NCBI GenBank assembly: GCA_036023115.1
Contig: JAYKKT010000088.1
Location: 1,915,001-1,979,000, forward strand
Source: Brasenia schreberi
Lineage: Eukaryota; Streptophyta; Magnoliopsida; Nymphaeales; Cabombaceae
Reading direction: 5' to 3'
DNA length: 64,000 nucleotides
The notes beneath the pieces were generated by a model. The model made no database searches. It was not told the origin of the DNA and was given only the letters and a program-made list of their open reading frames with translations. The position numbers were made by a program, and so were the translations under genes. Of the stretch, positions 11,981-23,614 are shown one piece after another. Each line of letters begins with the position of its first letter. Position 1 is the stretch's first letter.

Positions 11981-12160
11981 AAAATCGAGTTTTACAATGT
12001 GCATATGAGTCATTCATCTTTTTCAATCAAAGACTATATACATATTGCATTTTTTTGCATATGACAGTATCAAAATTGAGTTTTACAATGTACATACGAA
12101 TCATTCATATTTTTCAATGAAAGATCATGTACATCTTGCATCTTTTTATATGACGGTTTA
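11981..12160. repeat. local tandem duplication, period about 91 bp
   Basis: The unit beginning aaaatcgagttttacaatg at 11981 is repeated from 12072 (aaaattgagttttacaatg), with scattered substitutions and a small length difference. Confidence 0.85.
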
Positions 12161-12271
12161 TATATATATAATGCATAATAGACATGAAAAGAAAGTGCAA
12201 GTCAATAAGCATAGAGCTGTGTTTAGGAGGAGGTCAGGGGACAAGTACAGCCAGCCCTAAATCATGGCGGT

Positions 12272-12403
12272 TGTGGATAATTGGATCTTGCCCACATTAA
12301 ACCCTTTTTTCATGCTTAATCATTGTTTTTCGAGAATATGAGTGTAATAATGTACTTGTAAAAATTCTTAATTTTTTAATTATACTTATGCCACAAAAAA
12401 CAA

Positions 12404-12405
<2 letters not shown>
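12272..12405. repeat. TA-associated fold-back MITE
   Basis: The left arm has gataattggatcttg and gaatatgagtgtaat, the right arm attatacttatgccac. It abuts the (TA)n array at 12407. Confidence 0.55.

Positions 12406-12406
<1 letters not shown>

Positions 12407-12484
<78 letters not shown>
12407..12484. repeat. (TA)n microsatellite
   Basis: Uninterrupted TA array. Confidence 0.95.
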
Positions 12485-12485
<1 letters not shown>

Positions 12486-12773
12486 CAGCCTCTTGTCAAG
12501 AAAAGGTGATAACTTAGACTTTCTTGGAATATACCAACTTATCTGTGTCACTGCTGGTGGTGGTAGGAATGGATCAATGGCGGATCCTAGCATTGTTTTG
12601 GGCTGAGGCAAATTTCCGGTCGGTGAAATTCAGGTGACGTGTGGTTTTCTCGGAGTTCAGGCGACAAGCCACTGCCCAGCACCCACCTTGCCGAAGAATA
12701 GGTCCGCCACTAGAAAGGAAGTACCGCCTAGTAGGAGGAGTTGGCTACTCTCCAACCCAGAAATGATAAAAGT

Positions 12774-13211
12774 TGTGGATGGTAACGGGACGGGTTTTCA
12801 CTCCATCCACACCCATCCTGTCTTGTGTAATCAAACCTGCACCTACCCTGAAGTTAGGACCTTCTCTACCCGACTTCAACTTATAAAAATATTTTTTAAG
12901 AATTTTTAATATATATATATATATCACATAAAATACAAATTCTTATTTATAATAATTTATATTATTAAACTAAAAGTTATTTATGTATATACGGTTATAT
13001 TTATTTAAAAATATATACATATAAAGCAGGTAAACTATGTATAAACATATATTTTATATATAAACACTAATATATATATATATATATATATACTTTGTGG
13101 CATGGTGGGTCTACCGCAAACCCACACCTGCCCAACATCTCCTTCATGCCTCACCCTGCTGCAGGGCGGGTTTTCAGGCCTGTAGGCGGGTCCAAAAAAC
13201 TGCCATCCCTA
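12774..13211. mobile_element. hAT-like MITE, GGATGGCAAT family
   Basis: Begins tgtggatggtaac and ends ctgccatcccta (imperfect inverted ends). It is flanked by ataaaagt (12766-12773) and atataagt (13212-13219), 7 of 8. The ends are rich in acgggacggg, cacacccatcc and gcgggttttc words, and the centre is AT-rich with a short TA run near 13071. Compare 50346-50815 and 54101-54434. Confidence 0.72.
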
Positions 13212-13364
13212 ATATAAGTGCTGACGAGGTAATTGAACCCCCATAGAATGGGCAGCACATCGAAGAACCCCGTAACTTCAATTCTCTAAAGCTCGCCTAC
13301 TTTTGATATATCATGATGTTTATATCAAGCACCACTCATGTACATGACAACATATATAAAAAGA

Positions 13365-13760
13365 TGTTCACGATAGAAATGAACATGTTAAGATGGATGA
13401 AAGATTACATACAAAAAAAAATTATATACATAATGATATTGTTATTAGAAACAAATTAAGAGTGATAATAATAGATGATAAAATAAAGAAAAACCATTTA
13501 AAATGATTTTGATATGTAAAAAAATAACCAAATAAATTTCAAAATGCTCATTACAGAAATGAAGATGTAGGAAAAAAACTGTATACATAATGAGGATGCA
13601 ATTAGAAACAAACTGAAAGTAACATCAATACATGATAAAACAAGAAAAATGGTTAAAATTTATTTAAATAATTAAAAAAACAATCAAAAAGTAAAAATTA
13701 TGGAAAATTAGATTGTAAAAATATTAAAAATAAAAAACTACAAAAATATTAAAACATTAT
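13365..13760 (+). mobile_element. degenerate RTE LINE 3' fragments, two partial copies
   Basis: Phrases such as gaaatgaacatgttaagatggatg, tatacataatgatattgttattagaaacaaattaagagtg and gataaaataaag parallel 7470-7580. The same region then repeats from about 13555 (gaaatgaagatgtagg, tatacataatgaggatgcaattagaaacaaactg). Both are full of indels and AT-drift. Confidence 0.6.
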
Positions 13761-14112
13761 ACTTATGTTGAATTATGTGTTTGCATGACACATGTAGCCA
13801 ACTCTATGAAAAAAAGCTTAGTTGTATGTCATAATGTGAGTGGTTCGGCCAAGGGCCTATCGACTTCCGTCCTCCGTGAAAGATATAAGAACTAATTGTA
13901 TCAACATTTAAGATAATGTCAAGGTTAGATGAACACACAACTACCACAGCAATATGAATGGAATGCAAACCGGTGATTAACACCAAAAATGCCAATTATA
14001 AACGTACAGCCACCCCTAAAGAATGTAGCATTGGAGCTTGTTAACCCAGAGTAGACACCCGAGACATCACTTACGGGGAAATTATAGGGAAGAAAAGCAA
14101 CATCCGATGCCT
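13761..14112. other. no gene recognised; downstream of the DeSI gene
   Basis: Ordinary non-coding sequence. The end next to 14112 should hold the 3' UTR of the minus-strand DeSI gene. Confidence 0.5.
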
Positions 14113-16192
14113 TTAACTCTGCGGCATGGCAGATGCATTAAGCATGCCGTATCTCTCCATCACCTTCCTTGTTGCCAGAGCTGCTGCCTCACTTGCCCTC
14201 AAGTTCCCAGCAGCCATGAGTGCCGCAAATTCCCTCGTGATCTCTTCCTGCACCCTTTTCTGAGCTTCCACAGTCGCATTGTTAGCAGTTCCGTTATCCG
14301 TTTCTATGTTCCGAGCTTTTCCGGCAGTCGAAAGCTCTGATGGTTCAGCCTTCTTCGGCGACGCGCCTTCTATGTTCCTCAAAGTTGGCTGCTCACTTCT
14401 GGTTGTTTGTGTGGAATTTACAGTATCTTTCTTCGGACTCCTGGCAGTCGCCCCACTCTTTGCTTCCCTAGAGGAGAGTGTAATGGGTATGCTCAATCCA
14501 GAGGAACCAAATGGACTCTGGCTTGCCGGTGAGGCCGCTGCTGGCACGAATTGGGGAGCTTGCGGTACACCTCCAGAACGAAGTGTCATCTCTAACCTTT
14601 GGATCATTGGCACTGAATACAGGGAAAGTTAGATCCAAGCTCAAGTTCCAAAAATCAAACTATGGTTCAGATTGATCAATACATGTATTACTGCAAACAG
14701 AAATCTGGGGAAAGAAGATGAACTCACGAATCAAAGCACCCATTGGGCTTCTCATAACTTCATTCGGAAGCTATAGTATGTAATCCGGAATGGTGGTTCC
14801 CACCAAGAATTGAGCAACCTCGTTGCTGAAGTTATTGCAGTTATGGTGTAACAAGCTGTAAGTTTCAGCTGTGTATCGGGGGCTAATTTCTTCCAGGTAC
14901 TGTTCGAAAACTTCCTTGGGCAGATGCGTGACACCTAAATCCACCACTCGGATTGGAGTTCCATACGCAGTCTTGCCGGCGGGGTCCTTTTGGATCCCAC
15001 CACCAAAATAATACTCAGTTCCATACACAACCACTCCAGTGTGCCTGTCATCCACCATATCAAGAAAGGAAACTTTAATTTTCAGATAGCAGCCTCTTGT
15101 GAGAAAAGCTATCTGAAGTTTTATAACCAAAACATACATCTGAACTTGAAAAGGATGCCTTAACCCCCATGAATGAATTTTTTTTAATCCTTCAAGGTTG
15201 AAACTTGCTAATGATGCAAATTGATTACTTAAATGGTTCGTTCAAAGCAATTATAGGGCCACTACCTTCACCTTAACCTCATTTGAGCCTTTTCCCTTGC
15301 TAAAGGGTGGAGCAGAAAGACTTTGGAAGAGGCTACTTGTTTTAGTTTTAGTACTATTGTTGCCAATCACGAATTCACGTGAGATCTGGTGCACACCATT
15401 TCAGCATCGCACCAGGATTCAGCAAAGTCCTAAGCTATCCGTGAACTACCTAATGCAATCCTACTCCATCCTCACCATGGAGTTGCTCTGAAGTGAATAG
15501 ATTTAGTCATCTCACAACTTGTCAATCCTTCCCTTGTTATCAAATTAGCACTCGGTTGACCATAACTATCATACGAGTTCTAGAACGGATGGAGAGAATA
15601 AGTGAAAACACACTCCCAAACTACATCAGATGGATTTTAAGCAAATTTTCAAGGGAGAAGATTTGGTTCCACTTCCTTAAACACGGATTTGCTCCTCATC
15701 GCCTGTCCAGGCATAAGTTTAAACATTTCATGATGCATCAGTCATGTCAAGCACTGCAATTGTCACAAGATAAGACCTTGATACCACCTCATCTCTTTCT
15801 TCGACTTTAACAGACCTCTAAACCCAGATGAGTAATAAATTATCAACACCACAAAATACAGCCAATGATAGAGACTCCTCTACATGAATTCAAGTTAAAG
15901 ATATATAAGGTCAGCAATTAATCTTGTAATGTATTACCATATCGCTTCTATTGCTTTCCCCAGAAAGGTCGTTGAGAGTTGGCGAGCAAGTCCTTGGCTT
16001 AGATCATACACATTCAGAGTGACCATGTAACCATCCTATAACAAGAAACACAGACCATTTTATCGATATATACGATCAACTGGACACAAGCACAACTAAG
16101 AATTGCTAGCAGTATCATGGATTCTGAAGCTTCCCTTGTTTCTCTGCAAGATCACAGAAGAAAAGGAAAAGGAGCAAGCGTACCTCGGCCAT
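14113..16192 (-). pseudogene. DeSI/PPPDE desumoylating isopeptidase-like, four exons, one in-frame stop
   Basis: Exons on the minus strand are 16192-16184 (MAE), 16035-15938, 15044-14728 and 14612-14113, all with GT-AG introns. They total 924 nt, exactly 308 codons. The product matches plant PPPDE (DeSI-1-like) proteins, thiol isopeptidases that remove SUMO. VTLNVYDLSQGLARQLS opens the fold, the catalytic His is in WHTGVVVYG, the Cys in HNCNNF, and EYYFGGG and SPRYTAETY are conserved. The domain ends at FLVGTTIPDYIL, where the usual Gln codon of the IPDYILQLPNEVM motif reads TAG (plus-strand cta at 14774-14776). The frame continues open for about 180 codons of Ser/Ala-rich tail, including PMIQRLEMTLRSGGVPQAPQF. 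The catalytic domain would survive truncation, so the gene may still work, be a young pseudogene, or contain a base error. Only the stop codon supports the pseudogene call. Confidence 0.8.
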
Positions 16193-17278
16193 TAGTGCAG
16201 CTGGTATAGCTTAACTGGGGTTTCTGATTTTCTGAAGGCAGACCTAACATCAGATGCAAAACTGTGTTTAGGACATAGTCTTTCCTAGAAAAGGGAAGAA
16301 GTACCCATGAATTACTCGTTTTAATCTGGTGTAACGTGCAAGATAATAGCATAGAATGTAATTCATCTATATATCACAAGAAGGTCAAGAACAAAGTAGA
16401 CAACAAAGCTGTCCTGAACTCATCGTGCTCAAGCTCAGACTGATGACACTCCATTTAGGATTCCAACAAATTCAAGCGACTTAGGAGTTAGGACTAGAAG
16501 ATGCTACACCAAAATAAACAACAAATTTAAGCAGGTCGTATAATATAAAGCTTGACCGACCATTCTCAAGCAAGACAACATACAACCGATTAACCAATTT
16601 GCTCAATTTCTGCTATATAAGGATAGGACTGCAAGTGTAGGGTTGAACAATAAAAGCAGCCGAGATAAATCAAATGGTCTCCACAAAAAATCTAGGGAAG
16701 TGTTGAAAAAGGAAATTTTCAGGCAACCTGTAAAAGGTCACCTGCCAACTTGAGCCCTAGTGAGATCTTCCTTCAGCAAAGGTAGGTAAGCACCTGAACA
16801 AAGGTAGTAGGAAGTCCCTGTAAACGGACTAGCCAGTCAGGAACCAATTTGCAGTCAATCTTTTTGCAGCACCCCATATTTGATTAAAAGTAAAAGAAAG
16901 TACTTTATGCAAATGTGGAAATTGCAACAAACTCATCCATCACCATCATGGTAGAAATTTGATGTAATTACATGGTGGCAAGTATTTAGGATCAAGAAAA
17001 CCAAAGGGAGTACAACCATGCCAAACAAAACACAAACAACAGGGAGCACAGATCACACCATACATAAAATACAGCCTTCCCAACCCCATTTTCAACGACA
17101 ATCAAGAATCCAAAATAAAAGAGACAAATTAGCCCCTATGTAGCTGAAAACTGTTAACTTCTTTACCGGTCCGCTAAAAAGGGCAAAAAGAGAAGCTATT
17201 CAAGTTTACGAGAAAGATTGCTAAGATCCACTACATTTATGCATAAATACGTACATATACCTAAATGAGAAAGAGAAA
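16193..17278. other. upstream region of the DeSI gene
   Basis: This is non-repetitive sequence with no supported coding exon. It probably holds the 5' UTR, any 5'-UTR intron and the promoter of the minus-strand gene. Confidence 0.4.

Positions 17279-17316
<38 letters not shown>
17279..17316 (+). repeat. poly(G) tract, 38 bases
   Basis: An uninterrupted run of 38 G follows gagaaag. It lies about 1.1 kb upstream of the DeSI start codon. Such a tract is unusual in a plant genome and could form G-quadruplexes; a base-calling artefact is also possible. Confidence 0.9.
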
Positions 17317-17317
<1 letters not shown>

Positions 17318-18202
17318 GCTGGCCACCAATATGGAAGAAAACGATTTGAATACAGCAATATAAGGGCTACCCGGGGCATCTGATAAACCCCAATCGCCTC
17401 GTAACAAGGGAAACACTGGCAGTACCATTCCCACCATCAGCGTTCACTACAAAACTACATTCTCCTCAAGTAATTGAATCTGAATCTCAACAACATCTTC
17501 AGTGAAGTTTTCAGGTTTTCTCAAATTTTACGTCTATCGATCACCGTGAGAAGATTCCACACGAGCAGTTCTCTGCAAAATGCCGAGGCCCCAACACACT
17601 CCAGCGAATTTCTCTAACAATCAACCGAAGAGAAAACCATGGATTACGATTGCTTATGGTCTTCACTCTTCATCGACGATAAAGAGCAAACTTTTCGATT
17701 CATCCACGCGCCATCGCGAGAAGTCGAGAAAATTCGCATGAACCACTCCGAATAACAACAGATACCAAAAGCACACTAATTTCTAACCAAAATGCTTAAA
17801 CAAACAACAGGATCACAAGCAAAAAGCTTCTTTAGCGCGAATTAATGTTCCGAAACATCTCAAGTTAAACATTGGAAACAATTAGCTGCAGAAAAATAAG
17901 AAAACTAGAACATGAAAGGAGGGGAGAAAAGCTCGTAGCATCAAAACACACCTTCGATCTGAGACGCGATTCCCTTTTACGAAAACAATTGCTTTGGAGC
18001 CTTGGAAGGTTGGGGTTCCTCGCTTTTGCGGGCCGATTATTACGAATAAAGCCTCCTTTTGCATAAAATAACGGTTATACACTTCCCACTGATATTATTC
18101 TGGACGTTCTAGAAGCCTCTGACACCACGGGTCAACTTTGACCATTAGGAATTCGGATCGGATACACCGGTAAGTCCAAATTTGTTTGGAACCAGGTTAT
18201 TG
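17317..18202. other. non-repetitive GC-mixed stretch, no gene recognised
   Basis: 17560-18060 has CpG-containing, promoter- or leader-like composition on the minus strand but no supported ORF. It could be the distal promoter or first non-coding exon of the DeSI gene. Confidence 0.3.
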
Positions 18203-18210
18203 AACCCGTT

Positions 18211-18453
18211 TAGACATGGCGGCTGGTTTCAAACCTTTCAAGTGGTTCTAACCGGAACCAAACCGATCCAGAACTGATACCGCATGATCCATATTTTAAA
18301 AATATATTTTTTTTAATGATTTTTCCAATTTGAAATCGTTTAGAACACAAACCAGAACCAGAATTGACCCAATCTCCGTTTTTGGTTTGAGGAAAACCAA
18401 AATCGATAGTTTAAAACTTACAGCTTTAGTTTACTCGGAACCGGTCATGTCTA
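18211..18453. mobile_element. hAT-like MITE, TAGACATG family, 243 bp
   Basis: Starts tagacatggc and ends ggtcatgtcta. It is flanked by aacccgtt (18203-18210) and aacccatt (18454-18461), 7 of 8. The interior is GGTTC/GAACC words around an AT-rich centre. Confidence 0.8.
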
Positions 18454-18570
18454 AACCCATTAGCTGAAAACATCTTACCAATTGTTGTTTGGGTCAAGTT
18501 TGAGTTTGAATCTAGCAACCAAATAAACAATTATATGAAATTTAGTGATTGCTGCACCGACTTGATCAGA

Positions 18571-19402
18571 CAACAACAACTAAGCCCTTTTCCATACTAT
18601 ACGGGGTGAGTTACATGGATTCTTTGTTTTCACAGAGCCTAATCGTGTGTCATGTCGACAGTTAACTCAACATAAGGTAGATCATTCTTTATTGTTTCTT
18701 TTCAACATTTTTGTGATTGTCTTCTACCTCTTTTAATACTTTCAAAATCTATTTTTTCATACCTTCTTAAGAGAATACCATCGACATCTTTAGCACATGT
18801 TGATGATTAACTGCCCAATAGTCGAACCATAAAATATAACAAGTCTAATTGTTGTTCTATAATGTTTACCTTTTACCTTTAATACTATCTTCTTATCACA
18901 CAAATATCTCATGCCTCTCTCCATTTTAACCAACTAGCATTAATTCTATGCGTAATATCTCCATCAATTTTTCCATCACTTTGAAAAATTAACCTTAGGT
19001 ATTTAAAACTTTCCTTTGAGGGATGCAATGTGTGCCAATTTTAATTTCTATATCCTCCAAAGTAACCAAATGATCAAACTTATATTTCATATATTATGTC
19101 CTTGTTTTCCTAAGTAAGAAGCCTTTACTTTCTAATGTTTCTCTCCATAATTCTATTTTTTTATTAACTTTTTCTTTAAACTCCTCCACTAATACAATGT
19201 CATTTGCAAATAACATACGTCAAGGTACTTCATTTTAAATATGTTTTGTTAACTCATCAATCACCATTATAAATAAGGACTTAAAGTTGATCCTTCATGT
19301 AACTCAATATTAATTTGAAAAAAGTTTGTCATTCCTTCATAAGTCCTTACAAATGTTTTTGTGCCATCGTACATGTCTCCTATAAGGTTTATGTATGTCA
19401 AT

Positions 19403-19474
<72 letters not shown>

Positions 19475-20620
19475 AGGTTCTCCAAAGAACATCTCTTAGT
19501 ACCCTATCGTAAGTTTTTTCTACATCAATAAATATCATGTTAAGATCTTTTTTTTTGTTCTAAAATGTTCCATAAGACATCTTAAAAGGTGAATCATTTT
19601 AATAGTAGATCTGCCTAACATAAATCAAAATTGGTTCCGTGTTGTACTTGATACTTGTCTTAACCTACATTCGATAATTCTTTCTCATAATTTTATAGTA
19701 TATGGGCATAAGTATTCGATAATCAAAATTGATATCCTGATAATTCGCACAATTCTAAATGTCTCCTTTGTTCTTGTATATGGGTATACATATATCAACT
19801 CTCTATTTTTCAGACATCTTTTGGTTTCTTCATATTTCATTAAATAGTCTTCTGAGCCAAGTGATTCCTCTCTTTCCTAGGATTTTCTAAACTTTTAAAG
19901 GAATATTGCATGGTCCTACAAATTTATCACCCTTCACATTTTTAAGAACCTCTTCAATTTCATTCTTTTGAATACATCATGATTTATACTTTTTTTATTT
20001 GGCTAACTATCCTAAGTAAATACTAACATCTTTATTTTCATTAAAATACTTAAGAAAATAAAATTTTCGTCTATTTTTATATCATAAAAAACCGCTAGAA
20101 TTTTCTCATCCTCATCTTTGATACATTTAACAAAATTAAGATCATTAATTTTCTTATATCTAGCCCTAACTATCCTAAAAATATCTCTTTTATCTTTTTT
20201 TGAATTGAGCTTTTATATAAATCCTCTCAAATTTCTAGTCCTACTTGTGGAGTGTAAGAATAAACTATATTTCAAAACCTCTGCTCCTAGCACTAATTTC
20301 AATGTCATGATTCTATCACTGTATCATTGTATGTCTACTACACTATCCTTTAAATATTTATTTATGATACCAACTCCATTTCGAGTCTTTTACTTTCCTG
20401 AGTACCATAATTTAAAACCTATATTATTAATCTCCTTTACTTTTTCTCCAACTCACTTTATCTCTTGTAAACATAACAAAAATATCTCTTGTTGCTTAAC
20501 AATAATTGGTATTGCAAACCTTCACAAGCGTTACTTTAATAAAGGTTCAAAAGAGTTGCATTTACGTAAAAGGGAAAAGCTTGATCTGCATCTTCGTTGA
20601 TGCTTCTTCTTGGCTTCACT
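18571..20620 (-). mobile_element. RTE-clade LINE, degenerate, microsatellite-split
   Basis: The 3' end lies at the left (plus-strand caacaacaactaagccc, reverse complement of the RTE tail). On the minus strand the reverse transcriptase region gives TYINLIGDMYDGTKTFVRTYEGMTNFF and GSTLSPYL near 19485-19267. The 5' part near 20340-20440 reads as the endonuclease segment INNIGFKLWYSGKVKDSKW, followed upstream by a leader-like region. Parts of the endonuclease-to-RT region are deleted compared with the 46580-49066 copy. A 66-bp TA array (19406-19471) interrupts the RT coding sequence, and stops and frameshifts are frequent. It is dead. Confidence 0.82.
19406..19471. repeat. (TA)n microsatellite inside LINE reverse transcriptase
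   Basis: A TA array sits between the codons for the LEK-type and PLTYINLIGDMYDG segments of the RTE ORF. The related LINE at 47540 reads ggtatctta in the same place. Confidence 0.92.
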
Positions 20621-21294
20621 AGGCACTGCTTTTCCACCCACTTTGCGAGTAATATAGCTTATCTTTTTGAAATTCCTAATGAAGGATACTAAAATAAAGA
20701 ACAAGCCTTTGGGTTAACATGTGTCAGAACACCAACAGGTTCACACGCAATTTGTATGGTGTGGATTGAGACTTGAAGGCGTAATCTTATTTTGTATTTG
20801 ATTTAGTTTAGAGTCATTTGAATCATAGTTTGAATAGTAGATTTGAATTTATATTTAGATTAGATAGAATCTAGAATAATGTGAGTGTTCAAGTCAAATG
20901 TCTATTTTTCGTGTTATAGGTCTTTCTGCATTTTGTCTCCTGATGATGGTGTTGATCTTTTACCTCATTGGGATTTTGTCATAACTTACATTTGATTTTT
21001 ATTTGTTTTCCATTTAGATTGAGTGAATCACTCGTAAGGAAGACGAACCCAACTTTTATATGTGCGTATGAGTGTTTTGGGGTTGGTTGTCCAATCGGTC
21101 GAATAACGCAATCACAGGACAAATCGGTGACACTTTGTCACAGATTTCAAGTTTGCCGGACCTCGATTTGCGACATGCAAGATACTCGAATTGCCGGACC
21201 TAAAAGCCTCATGGTTCCATTCACCGTGGCCCATACCGATTTCCCGACCCACCACTGACCTAGAGATTGTGGTGGTCGTAAGGTCATGTTCTAA
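20621..21294. other. no gene recognised
   Basis: Unique-looking sequence. A plus frame at 20968-21258 (96 codons) contains scattered Cys but no recognisable family. Confidence 0.35.
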
Positions 21295-21385
21295 ACCCTG
21301 ATGCATGCATACCCTAAGAATCGAACTCACCACCTGTATCATGGGAGTCAGTGAGTCTTGCCAATTGAGCTAAGGCTCTGCTTTA
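21295..21385 (-). mobile_element. tRNA-derived SINE, diverged
   Basis: The reverse complement contains TAGCTCAATTGGCAAGACTC (A-box) and GAGTTCGATTCTTAGGGTATGC (B-box). The body length between the boxes fits the family. Confidence 0.6.
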
Positions 21386-21922
21386 CCAGGAAGATCACTG
21401 AGCCTTGGTAAGATTTCCGTGTCCTAGCAAACATTCAAGTTGACCAGAAGAACAAAAGGACCAAAATTTTGTTTTTGTTTTGAATACCCACCGTCGATCT
21501 TTAGAAAAAAAATCAGGGTCCATTGATCTTCATCTAAGGTTTAGAGCTCCACCAAAAAGCACGGATGACTTCTTTAATTTGATAGCGGCCGTTGATAGTC
21601 GACATGGACGGTCACGATATCAAAATACAAATCGATCTATCTGCATGAATTTCTTGGGTCACTTTGCCCTTTCTACAAGTAAACGGAAGCGCTCTATGAC
21701 ACGGTTGCTTTACACTTTAAACCAGGACTTGCGAACCGGATTCTAGAGAATCCGGAAAGTCTGCTTGTGTCAGGGATTTACATGTTCCATTTCGTGTTTG
21801 CGTCCATCTAGACAAATAAAGAAAGCGTTCTCAAATTTGTGCACCGTGGAAGCCCCTTTCACAAAAAAGAAAAAAGAAAAAAAGAAACTCCTTTAAAGCT
21901 GAGTCACTTGAAGGTTGTACAT

Positions 21923-21924
<2 letters not shown>
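21386..21924. other. no gene recognised
   Basis: A plus frame at 21480-21746 (88 codons) has no recognisable family. The surrounding sequence (ggccgttgatagtcgac, catggacggtcacgat) reads like a transposon end or LTR, but no partner end was found. Confidence 0.3.
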
Positions 21925-21950
<26 letters not shown>

Positions 21951-21953
<3 letters not shown>

Positions 21954-22130
21954 GGGTTCTTGTTAATCTCATGGATGATGTTCACTTATTGCTTTTCAAT
22001 AGTATGAGTGTAATTTAAAAGAATTTAAAAGTGTTAATAAATCAAAAACAATATTATTATACTTCTATCCTTGAAAAGCAATAGCTGAACGCGAACTACC
22101 ATGGTGGTAGGTAGGATATATATATTGTTT
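21951..22130. repeat. TA-associated fold-back MITE
   Basis: The arms tgcttttcaatagtatgagtgtaat and attatacttctatccttgaaaagcaa are inverted repeats. A TA array (21925-21950) abuts the left side. Confidence 0.65.
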
Positions 22131-22137
22131 AACCCAA

Positions 22138-22325
22138 GTAGACATGATCGATTCGAAGTCGACCTCATGGTTTGAACCGGAATCAGACCGGTTGTGGAAC
22201 CGTTGGTAACTGGAACTAGTCCCAGAACGAAGGATCGCCAATTCAGTTACAGTTCGTGTTTTTGAAAACCGGACCAAAACTGAAATTGGAACCAACAATT
22301 CAAAATTACAGATTTTATTTATATA
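22138..22325. repeat. GGTTC-word MITE, right-truncated
   Basis: Starts tagacatgatcg, then gaaccgga, ccggttgtggaaccg and ggaacc words. No catgtcta end is present. Confidence 0.55.
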
Positions 22326-22345
22326 TATTTATCAAAATATAATAT

Positions 22346-22538
22346 TACAACCGGGGCCTTAACCTAATGGCAAACGCTTTTTGCAGTGTAGCGTGTTCCT
22401 GGTGGGAGGTTCAGTTATCAGAAGTGTGTTTTGTTCCTTGCTTTCATAAGAAGAAGACTTGTATTTCACTGGTGGGAGGTTCAATTCTCAGAAGTGTGTT
22501 TTGTTCCTTGCTTTCATAAGAAAAAGACTTGTATTTCA
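22346..22538 (+). repeat. SINE-like segment with 70-bp tandem duplication
   Basis: A weak A-box (taacctaatggcaaacg) is followed by ctggtgggaggttcag. The unit from 22399 is repeated almost exactly from 22469, period 70, with a few substitutions. Confidence 0.65.
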
Positions 22539-22799
22539 TAAGAAAACGGATTAAATGCTTTGTTTGAAACTCATTGTCATGAAACATTCTTTAGCTCAAC
22601 GATAAAATACTTCTTACTCATGTATGGGTTGGGGAGTTCCGATCACAGTGTCGTTTGCATTAATTTTTTTTTTTACATGATGATCCCCTGTAACGGTTTT
22701 GTTCCGATTCCAATTTCCAAGCAAACCACGCAAACAAGAATGAACATGTCTAACTAACGGTAAGAGAAAGTTAACCTCCATTTTCAATGATCGTAGTTT

Positions 22800-22963
22800 T
22801 AAGTTTTGTTGTGCATAAATTATATGAATCATCTTTGGTATTAAACTATAATTTATAAACCTAAATTAAATAAAAAGTGTTAAGTTTTGTTGTGCATAAA
22901 TTATATGAATCATCTTTGGTATGAAACTATGATTTCATAATCCTAATTTAAATAAAAAATATT
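22800..22963. repeat. local tandem duplication, period 81 bp
   Basis: Unit taagttttgttgtgcata begins at 22800 and again at 22881. The copies are about 90% identical. Confidence 0.88.
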
Positions 22964-23614
22964 AGTTCTAGAGAGTGAGACTATACGAATTGATTCATCG
23001 GCTTTTTTTCTTATATTGTTATCTCACTTGGTAAAAAAATTGAAACATCAACGTCGTACAAGCCCATGTGCCTGCAGTTCTAATACACAGTGCCTACTAT
23101 CACGAATCAAATACACCGGGCCGGACCGAGGTTGTTGGGGCAGCCGAAGGTTGGCGAAGTTGTATGGTGTTCGTTTGTTTTAGAGGGAAATAATTGTTCC
23201 CTTTCGTTTCCTTTTGTCTCTCGTTTCTGCTGTTTTTGTATATTTTCTATAATATAATGGAATAGGAAAAATAACATAGTGTGTATTTATTTGTAGGTTA
23301 CCCGTTGAGGGTTTTTCAAAAGATTGCGAGTAAGAATCATTTTTTTGTTTTCTATATATATTTTCTCTACAGTTTTTCTATATTTATACATGGTTTTCCG
23401 TCTTCTGAGTTTACCACTATGAGTTTTCTTTTTTAACAGTCATTTTTCTTTTATCTCAGAGATGCGTGTGTACTTTTCGAAAACAAAAAATCAATTTTAA
23501 GAACGTTTAATTTTCAAAAACATACAATCTCATGAAATTCGGGAAGAGAGTTATTCTTCCCTATTTAATGATTGTTGTTAGTAATGGGACTGAGAGTAGT
23601 CGTCCACTACTTAC

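Noticed and set aside
14279..14632. Plus-strand open frame of 117 codons
   Set aside because: It is antisense to the DeSI terminal exon, whose phase and family match are clear.
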